A DNA stretch of 46,601 nucleotides from Chloroflexota bacterium (GTDB lineage: Bacteria > Chloroflexota > Anaerolineae > Promineifilales > Promineifilaceae). Positions 42,184 to 46,601 of the stretch are shown piece by piece. The stretch spans positions 1 through 46,601 of the forward strand of contig JAHDEB010000003.1 in the NCBI GenBank assembly GCA_020629055.1, given 5' to 3'. Numbering within the stretch: the first letter of the stretch is position 1; each line of letters begins with the position of its first letter. Made by a program: the position numbers and the translations under genes. Under the pieces are notes generated by a model that searched no databases, was not told where the DNA came from, and worked only from the letters and a program-made list of their open reading frames with translations.

Positions 42184-42645
42184 TTACGATGCGGTGTAAT
42201 AAGCGACTTCGCGCCCTTTAGCCGCCCAGAAGATATCATGGATCTGTTGTACAGCTGCCATCAATGCTTCTGCGCTTTCTAGGCTAACGGTCGTTTTACA
42301 AGCCGAGCACAATTTGGTTGCTTTCCAGATAATGTCATGCAAGTCTGGGTTCGCTTCCAAGTGAACTGGTTTGAAAAAGTCGGTCCAAAGAACCAAGATG
42401 TCGGTTTTTGTGCCGTGAGCTTGGTCTTCTTTGATGGCGATGTAGCGAGACATGGTGTTGTTATACGCAACCACGGCCGCTGCATCAGACGGATCTGGAG
42501 CAGACATAGCCAAAATTTTCTTGGTCATTGATAAAACAGCTTCAGCTTTGATACGAGCATCTGCTGGGTCGTAGACGCCACAAGGGCCATCACAATGTGC
42601 GCTTACTTCTTCTGCTGGGAAGAAGCTTTTGATTAGATTTTTCAT
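42184..42645 (-). CDS. sodN: Nickel-containing superoxide dismutase
   Basis: A 153-residue enzyme that converts superoxide to oxygen and peroxide. The nickel hook HCDGPCGVYDP begins at residue 17: after removal of a 16-residue propeptide, His1, Cys2 and Cys6 would bind nickel. The helical body that follows (ARIKAEAVLSMTKKILAM) matches the four-helix-bundle hexamer subunit. GGAAGG lies about 6 nt before the ATG. The adjacent maturation protease gene completes the known sodN-sodX pair. The protein has two further cysteines in CSACK, absent from the short hook motif, and is otherwise ordinary. Confidence 0.96.
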   Translation of the reverse strand: MKNLIKSFFPAEEVSAHCDGPCGVYDPADARIKAEAVLSMTKKILAMSAPDPSDAAAVVAYNNTMSRYIAIKEDQAHGTKTDILVLWTDFFKPVHLEANPDLHDIIWKATKLCSACKTTVSLESAEALMAAVQQIHDIFWAAKGREVAYYTAS

Positions 42646-42701
42646 GGGTTACCTTCCTTTTTATGTATTGGATTAGGTTCGGCCAAAAGCCAAAAACGAA
42701 A

Positions 42702-42732
42702 CCGGCCAGTCTGCTTAAAATAGCAGGGCCGG
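42702..42732 (-). terminator. Rho-independent terminator after gcvH
   Basis: On the minus strand, CCGGCC-CTGCT pairs with AGCAG-ACT-GGCCGG around a 6-nt A/T loop (one 3-nt bulge), followed by TTTCGTTTTT. It lies 71 nt after the gcvH stop and before sodN, so the two genes are probably separate units. Confidence 0.75.
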
Positions 42733-42803
42733 GAAATAATTGATGGATACCGACAGTAATTTAGCAAAAAGCTCTGTTAATACAAGTCGATCAGATGTAT
42801 TTT

Positions 42804-43190
42804 TTAGCGTTCGTCGCAATATTTTTTGTATGCATCCGCATCTAGCAATCCTTCTAGCTCATCGGGATTGCTCATTTTGACTTTAACGACCCAGGCAGCT
42901 TCATAAGGGTCTGTATTTGCCAATTCAGGGGTATCTTCTAGGGCGCTATTGACCTCTACAACCTCACCCGAGATCGGTGAGATAAGGTCTGACGCCGCCT
43001 TAACAGATTCAACGACACCAAACTCTTCGCCTGCGGTTAAAGTGTCACCTACATCTGGTAGTTCAAAATAGACGAGGTCTGCTAATGCATCTTGAGCATA
43101 ATCGGTGATTCCGATGGTCGCGACATCGCCATCGACTGAAACCCACTCATCATCTTGTGTATATTTTAAATTTGCTGGGATATTGGACAT
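42804..43190 (-). CDS. gcvH: Glycine cleavage system H protein
   Basis: A 128-residue lipoyl-carrier protein of standard length. ESVKAASD holds the lipoylated Lys64, and the flanking ITDYAQDALADLVYFELP and ISGEVVEVN segments are typical. It shuttles the aminomethyl group between the P, T and L proteins of glycine breakdown. AAGGAG lies 7 nt before the ATG. None of the other gcv genes is in the window, so this copy is isolated; a role as a lipoyl-relay protein is also possible. Confidence 0.96.
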   Translation of the reverse strand: MSNIPANLKYTQDDEWVSVDGDVATIGITDYAQDALADLVYFELPDVGDTLTAGEEFGVVESVKAASDLISPISGEVVEVNSALEDTPELANTDPYEAAWVVKVKMSNPDELEGLLDADAYKKYCDER

Positions 43191-43715
43191 GAATCCACTC
43201 CTTTTCTATGGGAATAGTTGAATGACACAAGTTTAACTCAAACACCGCTTGCTTCCCAGAATAAGCCACAGATTATCTAAAGTCGCATGAAAATGCGCAT
43301 AGTCATAAAATTAAGCGAGTTATATCTTTTTTCTTCTCAGGGATTAGCCCGGCCGGAAACTATTACGAGTCACCTTTCGAGGACGGTTAGATTTGGGTTT
43401 TTTGCGGGTGATTTTGTCCTGTTTTCAGTAAAAATCAGGGTCAATTTGCCCCGTAAATTCGTTTTTAGAGCGTTTTTCTACCCGGATTTAAACTGAAATA
43501 ACCGTTTTCTTAATTTGGAGCTAAAGGGAAGGGTCCTACGCTTAAGGCTTCAATATTCGTTTCATGGAGCTTGCGATAGGTATTTCTTTGCCCCAACCGA
43601 TTATTTTATATGTGGGGTAGGGCGTCCTATCGGTATTGCACCAACATTTTTATTTATCGATTGCGTATTCCATTATTTTGTTTTTTGAATGCCTGTCACT
43701 CGTACTGAGGACCAA
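43191..43715. other. Long divergent intergenic region
   Basis: No convincing gene is seen in this 525-nt gap. A small hairpin CGCAT-GAAA-ATGCG lies at 43284-43297. A fold at 43574-43632 pairs CGATAGG with CCTATCG and, inside that, CCCCA (43591-43595) with TGGGG (43613-43617); it would lie in the 5' leader of the small membrane protein. I looked for a glycine riboswitch upstream of gcvH and did not see one. Confidence 0.4.
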
Positions 43716-43961
43716 ATGATTACTTCTATTGTAGTAGGTGTTGCGGTTTTAGCCGTGTCGTGGATGGGGGCCAAAGCAGCTAGATTGGCTGGGTTTGAAG
43801 ACCCTGTTTTCGTATTGTCAATGTTCGGTTTTATGTTGTTCGGCGCCATTGTTGTCGCATTTCCGTTACTGGGCTATTCGGTTCAGAGTTCGATCTATGT
43901 CGTTCTTTTATGTGGCACAATCTTGTTCGGCTTTATGTCTGCTTGGATGGGGCAGGAATAA
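43716..43961 (+). CDS. Small membrane protein of unknown function
   Basis: An 81-residue hydrophobic protein with three likely membrane segments (ITSIVVGVAVLAVSW, FVLSMFGFMLFGAIVVAF, SIYVVLLCGTILFGFM) and few charged residues. I do not recognise the family. GAGG lies 5 nt before the ATG at 43716; an earlier in-frame ATG (43689) has no ribosome site. It is isolated on the plus strand between gcvH and a convergent amidase, and its leader region contains a possible structured RNA. Confidence 0.6.
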   Translation: MITSIVVGVAVLAVSWMGAKAARLAGFEDPVFVLSMFGFMLFGAIVVAFPLLGYSVQSSIYVVLLCGTILFGFMSAWMGQE

Positions 43962-43980
43962 GCTGAGACCTTTCTCTGAG

Positions 43981-44040
43981 CTTTAAACTTAGGACAATTA
44001 CGAGGTACCCCTGAGGGGTTTTGTAGTTCAGCCCTTAACT
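43981..44040. repeat. Partial copy of the intergenic hairpin family with inserted stem-loop
   Basis: The flanks CTTTAAACTTAGGACAATTA and AGTTCAGCCCTTAA match the hairpin at 3430-3473, but the inner arm is replaced by an ACCCC-TGA-GGGGT hairpin (44007-44019) followed by TTTTG. The latter could terminate the plus-strand small gene. On the minus strand the TTAAGGGCTGAAC segment contains the amidase stop codon, just as it contains the nucleoside hydrolase stop at 3471. Confidence 0.5.
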
Positions 44041-45375
44041 TTTTAGCGCACGCTCTATCCCCTGGCCGATAGCCAGCAGCTGTCGGTCTTGACCATTTTC
44101 CCCCATAAGCATCAACCCAACCGGGGCTTCACCCGGCCGGTGACAAGGGATTGTTAGGGCGGTACGGTCTAAATAGTTGCCTACAGACGTGTTCCGTAAA
44201 ATCAGGCTGTTGATTCTTAGAGCTGTGTCTGTTTCGCTCAATTCAGCCAGTGATGGCGGGACTACTGCAACCGTCGGCATAATGACCGCGTCGAAACCGG
44301 CCGTTTGTGGCTTCACTTTGGCGATGATACGTTGCCGATTGGCTACCACATCGATGTAATCAGCGGCCGAGACATCGGCACCACCCATCACCCGCATTTT
44401 CACAAAGCTATCGTAGAATTCCCCCCGTGTTTTTAAAAGAGATCGGTGCCACGCATACGCTTCAGCCGCTACGAGCGCCCCTTTGGGATTGCTGGTCGGG
44501 ATATCCAACAAATCATTTAATTCTAAGTCGATTAAAGTCGCGCCAAGGGCTGAAAGCTGACTGAGCGTGCGCTCATAGATCGTTGCCACAGTTTCATCAA
44601 GCTGCTCGAGCACAAGGGTTTTCAGCACGCCTAAGCGCAGCCCGCGAACCGGGAACGAGCCTACATCGGCCCCTGGCCCACCGGCCAAGACATCGTCTAA
44701 TATCGCTGCACATGAGACTGTGTTAGCTAGAGGCCCGACAGAGTCTAGCGAGGTTGAGAGGGGAATGACGCCTGCTTTTGGAACACGGCTAGCGGTCGGT
44801 TTAAACCCGACAATCCCATTAAAGGCGGCCGGTATGCGGCATGATCCGCCCGTATCGGTACCGATGGTGCCAACCGCCATATTGTCTGCGACCGACACCG
44901 CGCCACCTGAAGACGAGCCGCCAGGAATACGGCCAGTTTGCCGATCATAAACGCTTAAAGGGGTGCCAAAATGGGGATTAATGCCTAAGCCAGAAAAGGC
45001 GAACTCGGTCATGTTGACCTTGCCCATCAAAATAAAACCGGCCGCGCGTAATCGGGCCACAATCGGGGCATCGCTCGTGGCGGGGTCGGCCGAGGCCAAG
45101 GCTTTAGACCCGGCCGTTGTCGTTTCGCCAGCTACATCGAACAGATCTTTGATCGAAAGAGGAATGCCTGCAAAAGGGGGCAAGTAACTCCCATTTTGCC
45201 TAGCCATATCGACTGTGTCTGCCTGTGCACGGGCTTGGTCCGCATAAACGGTTAAATAGACCTTGTCGCCTTGCCCTTCTGGTGCTTCGATGTTGGCAAG
45301 CATTTCATCAACCACGGCTCGCGAGGTTATTTGTTGTGTTTCTAGGGCGTGTTTTAAATTTTTTATTGTGTACAT
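44035..45375 (-). CDS. Amidase-signature family hydrolase
   Basis: A 446-residue Ser-cisSer-Lys hydrolase. PLSIKDLFDVAG holds Lys76, RIPGGSSSGGAV the cis-Ser (about S154), and GTDTGGSCRIPA the nucleophile Ser178. The length and motifs resemble amidases and the GatA/AtzF relatives. No GatB or GatC gene is adjacent, so a small-molecule amidase is more likely than tRNA amidotransferase. AAGG lies 6 nt before the ATG. Substrate unknown; a ureide or amide from purine breakdown is conceivable but unsupported. Confidence 0.9.
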   Translation of the reverse strand: MYTIKNLKHALETQQITSRAVVDEMLANIEAPEGQGDKVYLTVYADQARAQADTVDMARQNGSYLPPFAGIPLSIKDLFDVAGETTTAGSKALASADPATSDAPIVARLRAAGFILMGKVNMTEFAFSGLGINPHFGTPLSVYDRQTGRIPGGSSSGGAVSVADNMAVGTIGTDTGGSCRIPAAFNGIVGFKPTASRVPKAGVIPLSTSLDSVGPLANTVSCAAILDDVLAGGPGADVGSFPVRGLRLGVLKTLVLEQLDETVATIYERTLSQLSALGATLIDLELNDLLDIPTSNPKGALVAAEAYAWHRSLLKTRGEFYDSFVKMRVMGGADVSAADYIDVVANRQRIIAKVKPQTAGFDAVIMPTVAVVPPSLAELSETDTALRINSLILRNTSVGNYLDRTALTIPCHRPGEAPVGLMLMGENGQDRQLLAIGQGIERALKS

Positions 45376-45479
45376 GTTAAACCTTATTGGAACCGACTGT
45401 GTTAGACATAAACGTGATGCGTGTTGCGCTGATTGATGTTGATAAAAGTAGACAGATCTCGCATTTCGTCAACCTTGAT

Positions 45480-46031
45480 CTAGCTATTTTCCCAATCTGA
45501 TCTCAAAATGCCATACCAGACATCATCAACCCATTCATCCCGAAAATAGATGTGTTGACGGAATAGTGCCTCTCGCTGCATGCCGATTTTTTCCATGATG
45601 CGCCATGAGCCGATATTCCGCAGGTCTGCCCCGGCGGTCAGTTTGTGCATTTGGGGCAGATGGGTAAAAGCTGTGTTGATGATCGCTTGTGCCCCTTCGG
45701 TTGTTAACCCTTTCCCCCAATGTTCTTCAGCGATACTCCAGCCCATTTCAGCCATGCTTTTGTCGGTGTTTTTAAAGCGTAGGCTAAAGCCGCCTACCGG
45801 ATGATCATGCGGCCGGACCGTGATCGCCCATGTTTTCGATTTGTCTGAATCTTCCAAAATACGCCGGGCGATAAATTCTTCTCCATCTTTTTGAGTGTAT
45901 GGATGGGGGACCGAGGCTAAATATCGGCCGAAGTTTTGCCCACTGGCATAGTTGATGATGTGGGGCGCATCCTTGATGGTAAACGGCCGTAGAATTAGCC
46001 GCTCTGTTTCAATCGTGCTTGGCAAAGTCAT
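45480..46031 (-). CDS. GNAT N-acetyltransferase (RimJ/RimL type)
   Basis: A 183-residue GNAT-fold acetyltransferase. IETERLILRPFTIKDAPHI is the typical RimJ/RimL start, and MAEMGWSIAEEHWGKGLTTEG covers the acetyl-CoA binding region (Q/R-x-x-G/A region, here HWGKGLTTE). MEKIGMQREALFRQ is the usual C-terminal strand and helix. GGAGAG lies 5 nt before the ATG. It is 12 nt downstream of a homologous gene, a tandem duplication. The substrate may be a protein N-terminus, an amino acid or an antibiotic. Confidence 0.92.
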   Translation of the reverse strand: MTLPSTIETERLILRPFTIKDAPHIINYASGQNFGRYLASVPHPYTQKDGEEFIARRILEDSDKSKTWAITVRPHDHPVGGFSLRFKNTDKSMAEMGWSIAEEHWGKGLTTEGAQAIINTAFTHLPQMHKLTAGADLRNIGSWRIMEKIGMQREALFRQHIYFRDEWVDDVWYGILRSDWENS

Positions 46032-46043
46032 GAATTCTCTCCG

Positions 46044-46601
46044 TTAATGTTTTTGATTTTCCCATTCAGAACGCAATGTTGCATACCAAACTTGATCAGT
46101 CCATTCCCCACGACGGACCGCATGTTGTCGCATTAAGGCTTCACGTTGCATATGCACTTTCTCCATTAGTCGCCATGAGCCGATATTGCGCTGGTCAGAT
46201 TTAGCATAGATTTTGTGTAGTTTGGGAAAATGTGTAAAAGCCGCATGCAAAAAGGCTGCAACAGCCTCGGTGGTTAATCCATTGCCCCAATATGTTTCAC
46301 CTATGCTCCAACCTAACTCGGCTAAGGTCAGCTCTTCATTTTTAAAGTGAATGCTGACCGCGCCGATAGGGATGTTTTGTGCCCCCATGGTAATAGCGCG
46401 GGTTGCCCCTTCTTCCCGCTTTTGAAGGATACATTGGGCAATAAACTGCTCCGCATTTTTTAGGCTGTAGGGTTGAGGGACAAGGTCTAAATAGCGACTA
46501 AAATTGGGGTTTTTTGCGTATGCAAATATGGCGTCCGCATCACTGAAAACGAATGGTCGTAATACGAGCCGCTTTGTCTCTATTTTTTCAGGTAGGGTCA
46601 T
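46044..46601 (-). CDS. GNAT N-acetyltransferase (RimJ/RimL type), tandem paralogue
   Basis: A 185-residue paralogue of the preceding gene. Its start IETKRLVLRPFVFSDADAI, GWSIGETYWGNGLTTEAV and MEKVHMQREALMRQ align with the neighbour along the whole length, and the two N-termini (MTLPEKIET and MTLPSTIET) match. The ATG coincides with the last bases of the window, so its ribosome site cannot be seen, but the alignment with the neighbour supports this as the true start. Confidence 0.9.
   Translation of the reverse strand: MTLPEKIETKRLVLRPFVFSDADAIFAYAKNPNFSRYLDLVPQPYSLKNAEQFIAQCILQKREEGATRAITMGAQNIPIGAVSIHFKNEELTLAELGWSIGETYWGNGLTTEAVAAFLHAAFTHFPKLHKIYAKSDQRNIGSWRLMEKVHMQREALMRQHAVRRGEWTDQVWYATLRSEWENQKH

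Noticed and set aside
43287..43496. 69-codon plus-strand open frame in the gap upstream of gcvH
   Set aside because: No ribosome site, no recognisable sequence and a basic, aromatic-rich random-looking composition; treated as non-coding.
43191..43500. Glycine riboswitch upstream of gcvH
   Set aside because: The expected tandem aptamer features are not visible on the minus strand; only a small GAAA-loop hairpin is present.
44035..45375. GatA subunit of tRNA amidotransferase
   Set aside because: The motifs are shared with GatA, but no gatB or gatC is nearby and the sequence fits a general amidase equally well.
1..46601. CRISPR arrays, tRNA or rRNA genes, prophage or transposase genes
   Set aside because: I saw no direct-repeat array, no tRNA-like cloverleaf with a conserved T-loop, no rRNA sequence and no mobility gene on either strand.

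Overview
The window is bacterial chromosome of intermediate G+C content. It is densely packed with catabolic and transport genes, and I see no rRNA, tRNA, CRISPR array, transposase or phage gene. No phylogenetic marker is present. My best guess is Chloroflexota (Anaerolineae-like): the sugar-binding lipoproteins carry long Ala/Glu-rich linkers after the lipobox, and the gene mix (CUT1 sugar ABC systems without their ATPase, many PfkB kinases and nucleoside hydrolases, nickel superoxide dismutase, Cys-type sulfatase) suits that phylum. This is inference. The hexamer CGGCCG is scattered through the window at roughly ten times its chance frequency and is a genomic signature of the organism.

Region 1 (1-9840, all minus strand) reads like one long nucleoside/pentose catabolic unit: a YjbQ-family protein, a sugar-binding lipoprotein, two CUT1 permeases, two nucleoside hydrolases overlapping by 4 nt, an SIS phosphosugar isomerase, a PfkB kinase overlapping it by 4 nt, a second PfkB kinase and the start of another SIS protein. 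Region 2 (10151-14088) holds an ABC-2 exporter (ATPase, permease and a secreted, membrane-anchored partner of unknown function, with 4-nt overlaps) and a divergent YesL/DUF624-like membrane protein.

Region 3 (14166-27056) is a second, mixed-strand nucleoside and purine block: three more nucleoside hydrolases, an M42-like metallopeptidase, a PfkB kinase, an ADP-ribosylglycohydrolase-family protein, a MAK32-like PfkB protein, a class II histone-deacetylase-like hydrolase, a PLP aminotransferase, a GntR/FCD regulator and a divergent guanine deaminase. Altogether five nucleoside hydrolases and four PfkB proteins lie in about 24 kb, suggesting dedicated scavenging of nucleosides, modified nucleosides or ADP-ribose-like compounds.

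Region 4 (27092-38558, plus strand) is an amino-sugar operon behind a good sigma70-type promoter: ROK repressor, ROK kinase, an unusual sugar-binding lipoprotein made of two tandem copies of the binding protein in one chain, two CUT1 permeases, two Gfo/Idh/MocA proteins, NagA deacetylase and an SIS-type glucosamine-6-phosphate deaminase. A convergent Cys-type sulfatase follows after a 17-bp perfect hairpin.

Region 5 (38644-46601, mostly minus strand) contains the sulfatase, an NCS1-like permease, nickel superoxide dismutase with its maturation protease, glycine cleavage H protein, a small membrane protein, an amidase and two tandem GNAT acetyltransferases. The intergenic DNA is rich in hairpins. 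The most striking are two tandem-hairpin elements (3382-3468 and 29398-29484) whose stems differ in sequence but whose loops are complementary to each other.
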